From positions 1-64,000 of the forward strand of contig JAJPEP010000067.1 in NCBI GenBank assembly GCA_021166845.1: a DNA stretch of 64,000 nucleotides, read 5' to 3'. Numbering within the stretch: the stretch's first letter is position 1; each line of letters opens with the position of its first letter. Source of the stretch: Thiobacillus sp. (lineage in GTDB: Bacteria; Pseudomonadota; Gammaproteobacteria; Burkholderiales; Thiobacillaceae). Below the pieces are notes generated by a model that was not told the origin of the DNA, searched no databases, and saw nothing but the letters and a program-made list of their open reading frames with translations. This document shows, piece after piece, positions 1 through 9,411 of the stretch. The position numbers and the translations under genes are program-made.

Positions 1-2
1 GC

Positions 3-854
3 AAGGAAATACTGGCCAGATCCATCCATGGCATGTCTTCGCGCCTGAACCAGTCCTTCGTCGCGGTGAATTGCGGTAGCCTCCCGGCAGATCTGGTCGA
101 GAGCGAACTGTTCGGCCATGAGCGCGGCGCCTTCACCGATGCCAAACAACAGCGGCAGGGCCGGTTCGAACTCGCTGACCAAGGCACCTTGTTTCTGGAC
201 GAAGTCGACAGCTTGTCGCCGAAGGCCCAGGTGTCATTGCTACGGGTGTTGCAGGAGGGACGCTTCGAGCGGGTCGGCGGGCACCAGCCAATAGCCTGCG
301 ATGTGCGGGTCATCGCTGCCAGCAATCGCAATCTCGCCGAACTGGTTGAGCGCGGCGAGTTCCGCAAGGACCTGTTCTTCCGCCTGAATGTCGTGCCATT
401 GCACATACCACCGCTTCGTGAGCGGCGCGAGGACATAGCGCCTCTCGTCAAAATGCTACTGCGGCGGTTCGCGGACCGCTACCAGACTGCGGTCAAAGAG
501 CTGTCTCCGGCCGCGATGCGCTGTCTGGAGGAACACGCGTGGCCTGGCAATGTCCGCGAACTGGAAAATGTCCTCGAACGCTCTTTCCTGTTTTCCGAGG
601 GGCCAGTGATTCAACGTATCAGCTTCGATTTGGCGCCACGCCTTGGGCATGTGCCATTGAACGAGACGGCCGACCTGCGACAACTGAAAAAGAATGCCGC
701 CGACGAGGTCGAGCGGCGGGTCCTGGAATCTTTGCAGGAACAGACCAGTGGTGATGTCAGGGCAATGGCCGCGGCGTTAAACCTCACGCAGCGTGCGATC
801 TATCAGAAGCTCAGCCATCACGGTCTCGGTACGACGCGCGAGGCAAAGAGCTGA
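3..854 (+). CDS. Sigma-54-dependent activator, AAA+ and Fis-type HTH part (5' truncated)
   Basis: This is a bacterial enhancer-binding protein that would use ATP hydrolysis to remodel sigma-54 RNA polymerase. The frame is open to the window edge and begins inside Walker A (KEILARSIH), so the input domain and the P-loop glycines lie upstream of base 1; the track start at 33 is internal. Visible are the sigma-54 contact loop, here GAFTDA rather than GAFTGA, Walker B (GTLFLDEVD), sensor I (AASNRN), the arginine-finger region (FRKDLFFRLNV), sensor II (WPGNVRELENV) and a C-terminal Fis-like helix-turn-helix (AAALNLTQRAIYQKL). It lies in the cargo part of the ICE. The inducer cannot be told because the sensory domain is missing. 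Confidence 0.88.
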   Translation, partial: KEILARSIHGMSSRLNQSFVAVNCGSLPADLVESELFGHERGAFTDAKQQRQGRFELADQGTLFLDEVDSLSPKAQVSLLRVLQEGRFERVGGHQPIACDVRVIAASNRNLAELVERGEFRKDLFFRLNVVPLHIPPLRERREDIAPLVKMLLRRFADRYQTAVKELSPAAMRCLEEHAWPGNVRELENVLERSFLFSEGPVIQRISFDLAPRLGHVPLNETADLRQLKKNAADEVERRVLESLQEQTSGDVRAMAAALNLTQRAIYQKLSHHGLGTTREAKS

Positions 855-954
855 TCAGGTGGCAGGGTAAATGGGATCATGCCGCAGACTTGGATGCGCC
901 GCTGCGAGCCGTAGCCCAATTGAGCTACGGCTATAACGCATTAGTTCGAGAGGG

Positions 955-1503
955 CTATCGCGCGAGGTATGCGTCCGTTGTCGTAATCGTGGCATAGGCG
1001 AATGCCAAGGCGGCCATCAGAGCAGCATGGACCTGTGCCGCGGGCACCACTTGTCCGCCAAACTCAAGGTCCATCGTCGCGCAAGCGTCGTGAACCAGGA
1101 GAACCTTGTAACCCAAGTCCGAAGCGGCTCGGCTGGTCGCATCGATGCACATGTGGCTCATCGCACCGATCACCACGACTTCTTCGATACCCTTTGCATC
1201 GAGCATCTGCTTCAGATCAGTCTTGAGGAACGAATTCGGATAGTTCTTCAGGACGACCGGCTCGCCTTCAATGGGTGCAACAGCAGGATGAATCTGCGTG
1301 CCTTCCGTTCCCGGAACGAAGAAGGGAGCATCAGAAGTGGGAAATTCATGCCGGACGTGGATGACTGGATCATTGTTCGAGCGGGCGGCCGCGATGACAC
1401 GGGCCGCGTTGGTTACCGCGTCCTCGATGCCGACCAGAGGCAGTTTGCCGGAAGGAAAATACTCGTTTTGCAGATCGACGACGACGACCGCACGTTTGCT
1501 CAT
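955..1503 (-). CDS. Isochorismatase-family cysteine hydrolase
   Basis: This is a 182-residue single-domain alpha/beta hydrolase of the isochorismatase/nicotinamidase superfamily, probably cytosolic. The family triad is visible as Asp10 (VVVVDLQNE), Lys86 (VVLKNYPNS) and Cys119 (GAMSHMCID), with the usual cis-peptide region just before the cysteine. The start is supported by AGGAGAACGTC ahead of the ATG. It is transcribed divergently from a GlxA-type regulator 62 bp or more away. That pairing is common and suggests the regulator controls it. The substrate (amide, isochorismate-like or nicotinamide-like) cannot be deduced from sequence. It is probably ICE cargo. Confidence 0.85.
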   Translation of the reverse strand: MSKRAVVVVDLQNEYFPSGKLPLVGIEDAVTNAARVIAAARSNNDPVIHVRHEFPTSDAPFFVPGTEGTQIHPAVAPIEGEPVVLKNYPNSFLKTDLKQMLDAKGIEEVVVIGAMSHMCIDATSRAASDLGYKVLLVHDACATMDLEFGGQVVPAAQVHAALMAALAFAYATITTTDAYLAR

Positions 1504-1565
1504 GACGTTCTCCTATGCATAGACGAAACAAAATAGAGTCGACATGATCGAGCGCGGATCGCACA

Positions 1566-2582
1566 ATGCGAAGTGGCGTTATCGACATTATTGGTGGCAA
1601 AAACGACATGGCCCACGATGAACCCGTCGAAATCGGGTTGGTGCTGTACCCAGGAGCGCAACTGGCGGCGGTGTTGGGGTTAACCGACCTATTCAGCTTG
1701 GCGGGTAGGATCGCCTCTAGCCGCCGGACGCAGGGTTCCAATCGACTGCGCGTCAGCCATTGGCAATTGGACACATTGGGCAAAGTACCTGTCAGGATCT
1801 TCGATTCAGCCCCGGATGGCGAGGCCACGCTGTCCGTCCTCGTTCTGCCGCCTGGCCTGGGCGAGCCGCTGTCGCCAGAAGCCGCCGCTCCGTTTGCGGA
1901 CTGGCTGCGCAACCACCATGGCGCGGGTGTCACGCTGGGTTCGGTCTGCGCCGGGGCCTTCCTGCTGGGCGAGACCGGCCTGCTCGCGGGCCGCACAGTG
2001 ACTACGCACTGGCTTCATATCGAACAGTTCCAGGCCCGGTTCCCGCAAGCGCGCATGGATGCCGATCAACTCATCATCGACGATGGCGACATCATCACTG
2101 CCGGTGGCGCAATGGCGTGGACCGATCTGGGGTTGAGGCTGGTCGATCGTTTTCTCGGGCCGACAGTCATGATCGAGACTGCGCGGATACTACTAGTCGA
2201 TCCCCCGGGGCGCGAACAGCGCTACTACAGCCCTTTCTCCCCGCGGATGACCCACGGCGACACGGCCGTGCTCAAGGTGCAGCACTGGCTCCAGGCAACG
2301 GATGCCAAGGACATCGTGCTTGCAACGCTCGCCGAGCAGGCAGGACTGGAGGAGCGGACCTTCCTGCGCCGCTTTCAAAAGGCGACCGGCATAACGACGA
2401 GGGAGTATTGCCAGCGGCTGCGTGTGGGCAAGGCACGCGAGATGCTGCAGTTCAGCCGGCTGCCCATTGACAGCATCGCTTGGGAAGTCGGTTACAGCGA
2501 TCCTGCAGCCTTCCGGAAGATCTTTGCCCGGATTGTCGGCCTGACGCCCGGCGAATATCGTCGGCGTTTTAGTGCTGAATGA
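1566..2582 (+). CDS. GlxA-family AraC-type transcriptional regulator
   Basis: This protein has an N-terminal DJ-1/PfpI (glutamine-amidotransferase-like) domain over roughly residues 20-190 and a C-terminal AraC double helix-turn-helix. The nucleophile-elbow cysteine typical of the DJ-1 fold is present ([11 protein letters not shown]). The DNA-binding part reads [15 protein letters not shown] and [17 protein letters not shown], typical of AraC proteins. A second in-frame ATG at 1608 ([10 protein letters not shown]) aligns better with the usual family start, and neither start has a strong ribosome binding site, so the first 14 residues are doubtful. It is divergent from the isochorismatase-family gene and probably regulates it in response to a small ligand. 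No ligand can be named. Confidence 0.87.
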   Translation: MRSGVIDIIGGKNDMAHDEPVEIGLVLYPGAQLAAVLGLTDLFSLAGRIASSRRTQGSNRLRVSHWQLDTLGKVPVRIFDSAPDGEATLSVLVLPPGLGEPLSPEAAAPFADWLRNHHGAGVTLGSVCAGAFLLGETGLLAGRTVTTHWLHIEQFQARFPQARMDADQLIIDDGDIITAGGAMAWTDLGLRLVDRFLGPTVMIETARILLVDPPGREQRYYSPFSPRMTHGDTAVLKVQHWLQATDAKDIVLATLAEQAGLEERTFLRRFQKATGITTREYCQRLRVGKAREMLQFSRLPIDSIAWEVGYSDPAAFRKIFARIVGLTPGEYRRRFSAE

Positions 2583-2874
2583 CAAAACCCGGGCAAAGGG
2601 GCACCCTTTCTTCGGATCTACCTAACCCGCAACTGAGCGCCGCGAACAGTCCATGCTCCAGGCTCACAGCTAGCTAGCAGCAGCAGCAAAACCATACACG
2701 ACGAAATACGCTGTTACTCGCCCGGATTATAGGGAGTGTGACACCGCATGAAATCTTGTTTTCCTCGTCACAATCCCTCCGATAACAGTCTTTGACTAGC
2801 GCCAACCTGCCCTCCACTCTCACGCCTTAGGCACATCGCCGCAGATGGAGCGATAGGGCCATTTGGAGGTCGAG

Positions 2875-4866
2875 ATGCAGGGAACCAGTGTGCTGTTCGG
2901 TCAGATCCTAGCGGTGTTCGGGATCGTGATCACCGGGATGTGGGGCGCCACCCAGTGGACCGCTGCGCAACTCGGCTACCAGCTACGCTTGGGCGCTCCC
3001 TGGTTCGATCTGATCGGGCTGCCGATCTATCATCCGTGGCGGCTGTTCGAGTGGTGGTACTTCTTCGATGCCTACGCGCCTGACATTTTCCTACGCGGCG
3101 GCGCCATCGCCGCGTGCAGCGGATTAATCTCCGCCTTTGTCGCCATCGCATTATCGGTGTGGCGTGCACGGCAGTCCAAGCTGGTCACGACATACGGCTC
3201 GGCACGTTGGGCCGAACCAGCGGAGATTCACAAGGCCGGGCTGATCGGTCCGTCCGGTGTCTTCCTCGGCCGCAAGGATCAGAACTATCTGCGTCACGAC
3301 GGCCCGGAGCATGTAATGGCCTTCGCGCCAACACGGTCCGGCAAGGGTGTCGGCCTGGTGGTTCCTACCCTATTGTCCTGGCCCGGTTCGGCTGTGATCC
3401 ACGATATCAAGGGCGAGAACTGGAATTTGACCGCCGGATGGCGCTCGCGCTTCTCGCACTGCCTGCTATTCAACCCGACCGATGCAAAATCGGCCGCCTA
3501 CAACCCGCTGCTCGAAGTGCGGCGCGGCATGCACGAAGTACGCGACGTGCAGAACATCGCCGACATCCTCGTGGACCCCGAAGGTGCGCTGGAGCGGCGC
3601 AACCACTGGGAAAAGACTTCGCACGCCCTGCTGGTCGGCGCGATCCTGCACGTGCTCTACGCCAGCGAGGACAAAACGCTGCGCGGCGTCGCCAACTTCC
3701 TGTCCGATCCGGCCTCACCCTTCGAGCTGACGCTGCACCGGATGATGACGACGCACCATCTCGGCGATGCACCGCATCCCGTGGTCGCATCAGCCGCACG
3801 CGAGGTTCTGAACAAAAGCGACAACGAGCGCTCGGGTGTGCTGTCCACCGCAATGAGCTTCCTAGGCCTGTATCGCGACCCCACGGTAGCCGAAGTGACC
3901 TCGCGCTGCGATTGGCGCATCGCCGACCTGATCGATGCCGATTCTCCCGTGTCGCTGTACCTGGTGGTGCCGCCCTCTGACATCAGCCGTACCAAGCCGC
4001 TGATCCGCTTGATCCTCAACCAGATCGGGCGACGCCTGACCGAGTCGCTCGACGGCAGCGACGGCATCGCGCGCCGCCACAAGTTGTTGCTGATGCTTGA
4101 CGAGTTTCCGGCTCTGGGTCGGCTGGACTTCTTCGAGTCGGCTCTGGCCTTCATGGCGGGCTATGGGCTGCGCGCCTTCCTGATCGCGCAATCGCTCAAC
4201 CAGATCGACAAGGCCTACGGTCAGAACCATTCCATCCTCGACAACTGCCACGTGCGCATCACATTCGCCACCAATGACGAACGCACGGCCAAACGCATTT
4301 CAGAGGCGCTGGGCACGGCCACCGAATTGCGCGCACAGCGCAACTACGCGGGCCACCGGCTGGCCCCGTGGCTCGGACACTTGATGGTTTCGCGCCAGGA
4401 AACTGCACGGCCACTGCTCACACCCGGCGAGGTGATGCAGTTGCCGCCCGACGACGAAGTGGTGATGGTGTCCGGCCATCCACCCATCAAGGCCCAGAAG
4501 ATTCGCTACTACCTGGACGCGAATTTCAAGACGCGCATTCAGGCACCACCGCAATTACGGCACGGGCACTATGCCGATGTGCCGGCACCACGGCCCGACG
4601 ACTGGACCGGACTGGCCACCCTTGCCGCATCGATTCCTGGTCTGGTTTTCCCCGCACATGGTGAGGCCATCGACGACGGCGGGCACCAGCAGCAGCCGGA
4701 ACTGGCCGAAGTCGCGTTCATGCCGAAACTCGAACACGCGGTGGACGATCTGGCCCTGCTCGATGACGACGACCTGCCGCCACCCCTGCCCGCTCAACTC
4801 GACCCGCGCCTGCAACGCACCGCGCGGCTGGCGGCGCTCGATCCTGACGATGGGACCGCGCTATGA
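2875..4866 (+). CDS. traG: Conjugal transfer coupling protein TraG (VirD4 type)
   Basis: TraG is the inner-membrane ATPase that links the relaxase-DNA complex to the type IV secretion channel. Two hydrophobic N-terminal segments (about residues 5-30 and 75-95) anchor it. A Walker A motif (APTRSGKGVG) follows near residue 155 and a Walker B (LLLMLDEFPALG) near 410. The track starts at a TTG (2863), but GGAGG at 2865-2869 is correctly spaced before the ATG at 2875, so that start is used; the protein is 663 residues. The C-terminal tail is acidic and low in complexity. The gene overlaps the following CopG gene by 4 bp and heads the trb operon. In the 290 bp upstream I see no further gene and no convincing promoter. 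Confidence 0.93.
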   Translation: MQGTSVLFGQILAVFGIVITGMWGATQWTAAQLGYQLRLGAPWFDLIGLPIYHPWRLFEWWYFFDAYAPDIFLRGGAIAACSGLISAFVAIALSVWRARQSKLVTTYGSARWAEPAEIHKAGLIGPSGVFLGRKDQNYLRHDGPEHVMAFAPTRSGKGVGLVVPTLLSWPGSAVIHDIKGENWNLTAGWRSRFSHCLLFNPTDAKSAAYNPLLEVRRGMHEVRDVQNIADILVDPEGALERRNHWEKTSHALLVGAILHVLYASEDKTLRGVANFLSDPASPFELTLHRMMTTHHLGDAPHPVVASAAREVLNKSDNERSGVLSTAMSFLGLYRDPTVAEVTSRCDWRIADLIDADSPVSLYLVVPPSDISRTKPLIRLILNQIGRRLTESLDGSDGIARRHKLLLMLDEFPALGRLDFFESALAFMAGYGLRAFLIAQSLNQIDKAYGQNHSILDNCHVRITFATNDERTAKRISEALGTATELRAQRNYAGHRLAPWLGHLMVSRQETARPLLTPGEVMQLPPDDEVVMVSGHPPIKAQKIRYYLDANFKTRIQAPPQLRHGHYADVPAPRPDDWTGLATLAASIPGLVFPAHGEAIDDGGHQQQPELAEVAFMPKLEHAVDDLALLDDDDLPPPLPAQLDPRLQRTARLAALDPDDGTAL

Positions 4867-5345
4867 GTCGCGCGCGCCTGAACCTCTTCATCGAGCCCGA
4901 CCACGCCAGGCGGCTCGACGAGTTGGCGGCCATGAAAGGCCTGTCCAAGTCTTCGATCGTCGCGGCGGCCCTCGCCTCCTTCCTATCCCCGGATTCCGGC
5001 GACCAGCGCGAAGCCGCTATCGCCAAGCGGCTGGACCGGCTGTCGCGCCAGTTCGACAAGCTGGAGCGTGACCAGAACATCCTGATCGAGACCATGGCGC
5101 TGTATGTGCGCTACTTCCTGACCGTCAGCACGCCGGTGCCGGAAGCGCATCAGGAAGCAGCACGCGCTCAGGGCCGCGCACGTTTCGAGCAGTTCGTCGA
5201 ACAACTCGGCCGGCACCTGCTGCGCGGACGCAGTCTGGTCAAGGATGTGGTCGAAGAAATTCAGCCCGATCAGAGCCAGTTTTTCGGCTTGCAGGAGAAC
5301 GCCAACACCGTGTCGTCAACAGACGACCCTGGAACACCGTCATGA
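4863..5345 (+). CDS. CopG/ribbon-helix-helix-like protein of the trb operon
   Basis: This 160-residue protein begins with a ribbon-helix-helix-like segment (RARLNLFIEPDHARRLDELA, then KGLSKSSIVAAAL). A probable coiled region follows (AIAKRLDRLSRQFDKLERDQ). Tn4371-type ICEs carry such a CopG-like gene between traG and trbB. It may regulate the operon or act as a DNA-binding accessory to the coupling protein. Which of these applies cannot be told from sequence. It overlaps traG and trbB by 4 bp each (ATGA junctions), so the three genes are translationally coupled. Confidence 0.8.
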   Translation: MSRARLNLFIEPDHARRLDELAAMKGLSKSSIVAAALASFLSPDSGDQREAAIAKRLDRLSRQFDKLERDQNILIETMALYVRYFLTVSTPVPEAHQEAARAQGRARFEQFVEQLGRHLLRGRSLVKDVVEEIQPDQSQFFGLQENANTVSSTDDPGTPS

Positions 5346-6358
5346 GCGGCGCGGCGCACGATCAGGGCTTGTCGGCCTCGCTGGCGCTGGAGCGTCGCGT
5401 GCTCATGCTGCGCACGGCGATGGGGCCGGACATCGCCAAGGCGTTGAACGACCCCGACGTGGTGGAAGTCATGTTGAATCCCGACAGCTCGCTCTGGGTG
5501 GATCGGCTGGGCAGCGGCCGCGAACCGCTGGGTGTCAGTCTCACGCCCGCCGATGGCGAACGCATCATCCGCCTGGTCGCCGCCCACGTGGGCGCCGAGG
5601 TGCATGCCGGCAAACCGCTGCTGTCCGCCGAGCTGCCGGAGACCGGGGAACGTTTCGAGGGCGCCCTGCCACCCGTGACGCCGAGGCCGGTCTTCGCGCT
5701 GCGCAAGCGCGCGGTCGGTCTGATCCGGCTCGACGCCTACGTGGCCGATGGCATCCTGACCGAGGCTCAGGCGGAATTCCTGCGCGACGCGGTGCGCGCG
5801 CGCCAGAACATCCTCATCGCGGGCGGCACCAGCACCGGCAAGACCACACTGACCAATGCCCTGCTCGACGAGATCGCGGCCACCAGCGACCGCGTGATCG
5901 TGTTGGAAGACACGGTGGAACTGCAATGCACTGCGCGCGACCACGTACCCCTGCGCACTCGTGTGGGTGTCGTGACCATGGCCGAGCTGGTGCGCTCGAC
6001 CCTGCGGCTACGGCCAGACCGCATCGTCGTGGGTGAGGTACGCGGCGCCGAAGCGCTGGACTTGCTCAAGGCTTGGGGCACCGGCCATCCGGGCGGCATC
6101 GCCACCGTCCATGCCGGTTCCGCCGCGGGCGCGCTGCTGCGGCTGGAACAACTGATCCTCGAAGTCGCCGTGACCCCTCCACGCGCCCTGATCGCGGAAG
6201 CGGTCAACGTCATCGTCTACATCGCCGGGCGCGGCCATGCGCGCCGCGTGCAGGAAATCGCCCGCGTCATCGGCTTCGACAACCACGGCTATCAGCTCAG
6301 CGCCGAGCTGATGCCTTGCGTCCCTTTACTTTCATCAACTCCAGGAGAACCGTCATGA
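5342..6358 (+). CDS. trbB: P-type conjugative transfer ATPase TrbB
   Basis: TrbB is the VirB11-like hexameric traffic ATPase on the cytoplasmic face of the mating apparatus, 338 residues long. An N-terminal domain is followed by the secretion-ATPase core. Walker A is [10 protein letters not shown] near residue 161, an Asp-box-like segment is [12 protein letters not shown], and Walker B with the His box is [19 protein letters not shown]...[12 protein letters not shown]. The length is usual for TrbB. It overlaps both neighbours with ATGA junctions. The identification is firm from motifs and order. Confidence 0.94.
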   Translation: MSGAAHDQGLSASLALERRVLMLRTAMGPDIAKALNDPDVVEVMLNPDSSLWVDRLGSGREPLGVSLTPADGERIIRLVAAHVGAEVHAGKPLLSAELPETGERFEGALPPVTPRPVFALRKRAVGLIRLDAYVADGILTEAQAEFLRDAVRARQNILIAGGTSTGKTTLTNALLDEIAATSDRVIVLEDTVELQCTARDHVPLRTRVGVVTMAELVRSTLRLRPDRIVVGEVRGAEALDLLKAWGTGHPGGIATVHAGSAAGALLRLEQLILEVAVTPPRALIAEAVNVIVYIAGRGHARRVQEIARVIGFDNHGYQLSAELMPCVPLLSSTPGEPS

Positions 6359-6687
6359 CGACTTCACGCATTTCCGTAAAACCTGCCTTGCAATTCGTGG
6401 CGCTCGCCGCGCTGCTGCTGGCTATCGCGATTCCCGCGCATGCCGCAGGCTCGAACATGCCATGGGAGGCACCGCTGCAATCGGTGCTGGACTCGATCCA
6501 GGGACCGGTGGCCCGCATCATCGCGGTGATCATCATCATTGCCACCGGATTGACGCTGGCCTTCGGCGACACCAGCGGCGGCTTCCGCAAGCTGGTGCAG
6601 ATCGTGTTCGGTCTGTCGATCGCGTTTGCCGCGTCATCGTTCTTCCTGACCTTTTTCAGTTTCAGCGGCGGCGCGGTGCTGGCATGA
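6355..6687 (+). CDS. trbC: TrbC/VirB2-family pilin subunit
   Basis: This is the predicted conjugative pilin, 110 residues before processing. The track ORF begins far upstream inside trbB. The ATG at 6355 overlaps the trbB stop (ATGA) and gives a proper signal peptide (about residues 10-30, ending PAHAA). Two hydrophobic helices follow, around IIAVIIIIATGLTLAFG and FGLSIAFAASSFFLTFF, with a short polar loop between them. This is the architecture of VirB2/TrbC pilins. RP4-like TrbC is cyclised after processing; whether that applies here is not visible. Confidence 0.9.
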   Translation: MTTSRISVKPALQFVALAALLLAIAIPAHAAGSNMPWEAPLQSVLDSIQGPVARIIAVIIIIATGLTLAFGDTSGGFRKLVQIVFGLSIAFAASSFFLTFFSFSGGAVLA

Positions 6688-6971
6688 GCGTGGCTGGTAT
6701 GAACACGCCAGATGCTGATACAGCCGGCTTCGAGGTGCCGCTACACCGCTCGCTGACTGAACTCATTCTGCTGGGTGGCGCACCGCGCACCGTGGCGATT
6801 GCCAACGGGACGCTGGCCGCCGCCGTAGGGCTCGGGCTGCAACTCTGGCTGCCCGGCATGGTGCTGTGGATTGTCGGGCACTCGCTGGCCGTGTGGGGCG
6901 CGAAACTCGATGCGCAGTTCATGGCGGTCTTCGCGCGGCACATCAAGCACCGTCAACTTCTGGACTTGTGA
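6684..6971 (+). CDS. trbD: Conjugal transfer protein TrbD (VirB3-like)
   Basis: This small inner-membrane subunit has 95 residues. The true start is the ATG at 6684, overlapping the trbC stop; the track start at 6462 is a frame extension. The protein contains a short soluble lead (EVPLHRSLTELILLGG) typical of VirB3/TrbD. Two adjacent hydrophobic segments follow (TLAAAVGLGLQLW and LPGMVLWIVGHSLAVWG) before a basic tail. VirB3-like proteins associate with the VirB4/TrbE ATPase, which is encoded next. Confidence 0.9.
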   Translation: MSVAGMNTPDADTAGFEVPLHRSLTELILLGGAPRTVAIANGTLAAAVGLGLQLWLPGMVLWIVGHSLAVWGAKLDAQFMAVFARHIKHRQLLDL

Positions 6972-6981
6972 GGGCGATCCC

Positions 6982-9411
6982 ATGATGCACCTCGCCGAAT
7001 ACCGCAAGCGCCCCGCGCTGTTGGCCGACTGGCTGCCCTGGGCGGGACTGGTCGCACCGGGCGTCGTACTCAACAAGGATGGCTCGTTCCAGCGCACGGC
7101 AAGCTTTCGCGGGCCGGATTTGGACAGCGCGACGCAGGGTGAACTGGTTGCGACCTCCGCGCGGTTGAATAACGCACTGCGTCGGCTTGGATCGGGTTGG
7201 GCTTTGTTCGTGGAAGCCGAGCGGCGCGTGGCCGCTAACTATCCGGAGTCGGTGTTCCCCGAGCCGCTCTCCTGGCTGGTCGATGAAGAACGCAGGGCCA
7301 CTTTCGAGGAAGCCGATAGCCACTTCGAGAGCGCCTATCACTTGACGTTGCTGTACCTGCCACCCGAGGAATCGACGGCCCGCGCCGCGAAGCTACTGTA
7401 TGAGAACAGCAAGGTCGAAGGCATGGACTGGCGCGAGCGGCTGGATGGCTTCGTGTCGGAGACCGAACGCTTCTTCGGCCTGCTTGAAGGGGTGATGCCG
7501 GAGATCGCGTGGCTCGACGATGGCCAGACGCTAACCTATCTGCACGCCTGCATATCCACCCGTCGGCATCCGGTGGCCGTGCCCGAAATTCCCATGCACC
7601 TCGATGCGCTACTGGCTGATGAGCCATTGACGGGTGGCCTTGCGCCGATGCTCGGGAGCCAGCATCTGCGGGTGGTGTCAGTACGCGGCTTCCCGACTTC
7701 GACCTGGCCGGGTTTGCTTGACGACCTCAACCGCCTGGGCTTTGCCTACCGCTGGAGCACGCGCTTTCTGTGCCTCGACAAGGCCGAGGCCGAGAAGGAA
7801 CTCAGCCGCTTGCGCCGCCAGTGGTTCGCCAAGCGCAAGAATATCGTCGCGCTGCTGCGCGAGACGGTCTTCCAGCAGGAAAGCCCGCTGGTCGACTCCG
7901 ATGCGTCGAACAAGGCAGTGGACGCCGACGCCGCCTTGCAGGAACTTGGCAGCGACCAGGTGTCGTTCGGCTACGTCACGGCCACCGTGACGGTGATCGA
8001 TGCCGATGCAACTGCCACCGACGAGAAGCTACGTGCCGTGGAGCGCACCATCCAGGGCCGGGGTTTCGTGACGATCCCCGAGACCTTGAATGCGGTCGAT
8101 GCCTGGCTGTCGTCGATTCCGGGGCACGCCTACGCCAACGTGCGCCAGCCCATCGTCTCGACGCTGAACCTCGCGCACATGATGCCGGTCTCCGCCGTGT
8201 GGGCCGGACAAGAGCGCAATACACATCTCGATGGCCCGCCACTGATCGTGACGCGCACCGATGGCGCGACACCGTTCCGGCTGGTCACACACATCGGCGA
8301 CGTGGGCAACACGCTGGTGGTCGGTCCCATCGGCATGGGCAAGTCGGTGTTGCTGGCCACCTTGGCATTGCAGTTCCGTCGCTATGCCGGCTCGCGCATT
8401 TTCGCGTTCGACATGGGGCGCTCGATTCGCGCCACCGTGCTTGGGCTGGGTGGCGAGCATTACGACCTGGGCGCGGACGGCGCCATCGCCTTCCAGCCGT
8501 TAGCCCGTATCGACCAGGAGGGTTATCGCGCCTGGGCGGCGGATTGGGTCCAAGGTCTTTTGATTCACGAAGGTGTGGTTGTCGGGCCGGCCGAGAAGGA
8601 ATCTGTGTGGTCGGCGCTGAACAGTCTCGCCAGCGCGCCGCTCGGTCAGCGCACCCTGACCGGCTTGTCGGTACTGCTGCAATCGAACGCACTGCGCCAG
8701 GCGCTGCAACCCTATGTGCTGGACGGCGCTCACGGCAAGCTGCTCGATGCCGACCATGACCGGCTCGGTTGCGCCGACGTGCAGGCGTTCGAGATGGAAG
8801 AACTGATGCACAGCAAAGCGGCAGCGCTGGCGGTACTGCGCTACCTGTTCGCACGCTTCGAGGAACGACTCGACGGTGCCCCGACACTGCTGATCCTTGA
8901 TGAAGCCTGGCTGTTCCTCGACGACCCGGTGTTCGCCGCGCGCATCCGGCAGTGGTTGAAGACGCTGCGCAAGAAGAACGTGTCGGTGATCTTCGCCACA
9001 CAATCTCTGGCGGACATCAAGGATTCCAGCATTGCGCCGGCCATCGTCGAGAGCTGCGTGAGCCGTATCTTCCTGCCCAACCCGCAGGCGACCGAGCCGC
9101 AGATTCGCGTCATCTACGAGAGCTTCGGCCTCAATGCGCGACAGATCGAGATCGTGGCGACCGCCCAGCCCAAGCGCGACTACTACTACCAGTCACGGCT
9201 CGGCAACCGCGTCTTCGACCTCGGACTCGGGCCGGTGACGCTGGCGTTCGCTGGCGCGGCCAAGCCCGAAGACCAGCGCGCCATCGACGCCATTTCCGCG
9301 TCGGTGCCGCCCGCGGATTTCGCAGCCGTCTGGCTGCGCCATCGTGGCCTCGACTGGGCCGCCGATCTGATCCCGTCGTTCCCCTTCACTCCCCAGGAGA
9401 AGCAGCCATGA
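6982..9411 (+). CDS. trbE: Conjugal transfer ATPase TrbE (VirB4 family)
   Basis: TrbE is the large VirB4-type ATPase that energises pilus assembly and substrate transfer. The start is taken at the ATG pair at 6982/6985 (MMHLAEYRKRP), preceded by an AGGGCGAT-type ribosome binding site; the track start at 6871 lies inside trbD. The 809-residue product carries a CagE/TrbE-type N-terminal domain, Walker A (VVGPIGMGKSVLL) near residue 450 and Walker B (TLLILDEAWLFLDD) near 640, then the sensor-like FATQSLADIKDS. The length is usual for the family. It overlaps trbJ by 4 bp. Confidence 0.94.
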   Translation: MMHLAEYRKRPALLADWLPWAGLVAPGVVLNKDGSFQRTASFRGPDLDSATQGELVATSARLNNALRRLGSGWALFVEAERRVAANYPESVFPEPLSWLVDEERRATFEEADSHFESAYHLTLLYLPPEESTARAAKLLYENSKVEGMDWRERLDGFVSETERFFGLLEGVMPEIAWLDDGQTLTYLHACISTRRHPVAVPEIPMHLDALLADEPLTGGLAPMLGSQHLRVVSVRGFPTSTWPGLLDDLNRLGFAYRWSTRFLCLDKAEAEKELSRLRRQWFAKRKNIVALLRETVFQQESPLVDSDASNKAVDADAALQELGSDQVSFGYVTATVTVIDADATATDEKLRAVERTIQGRGFVTIPETLNAVDAWLSSIPGHAYANVRQPIVSTLNLAHMMPVSAVWAGQERNTHLDGPPLIVTRTDGATPFRLVTHIGDVGNTLVVGPIGMGKSVLLATLALQFRRYAGSRIFAFDMGRSIRATVLGLGGEHYDLGADGAIAFQPLARIDQEGYRAWAADWVQGLLIHEGVVVGPAEKESVWSALNSLASAPLGQRTLTGLSVLLQSNALRQALQPYVLDGAHGKLLDADHDRLGCADVQAFEMEELMHSKAAALAVLRYLFARFEERLDGAPTLLILDEAWLFLDDPVFAARIRQWLKTLRKKNVSVIFATQSLADIKDSSIAPAIVESCVSRIFLPNPQATEPQIRVIYESFGLNARQIEIVATAQPKRDYYYQSRLGNRVFDLGLGPVTLAFAGAAKPEDQRAIDAISASVPPADFAAVWLRHRGLDWAADLIPSFPFTPQEKQP

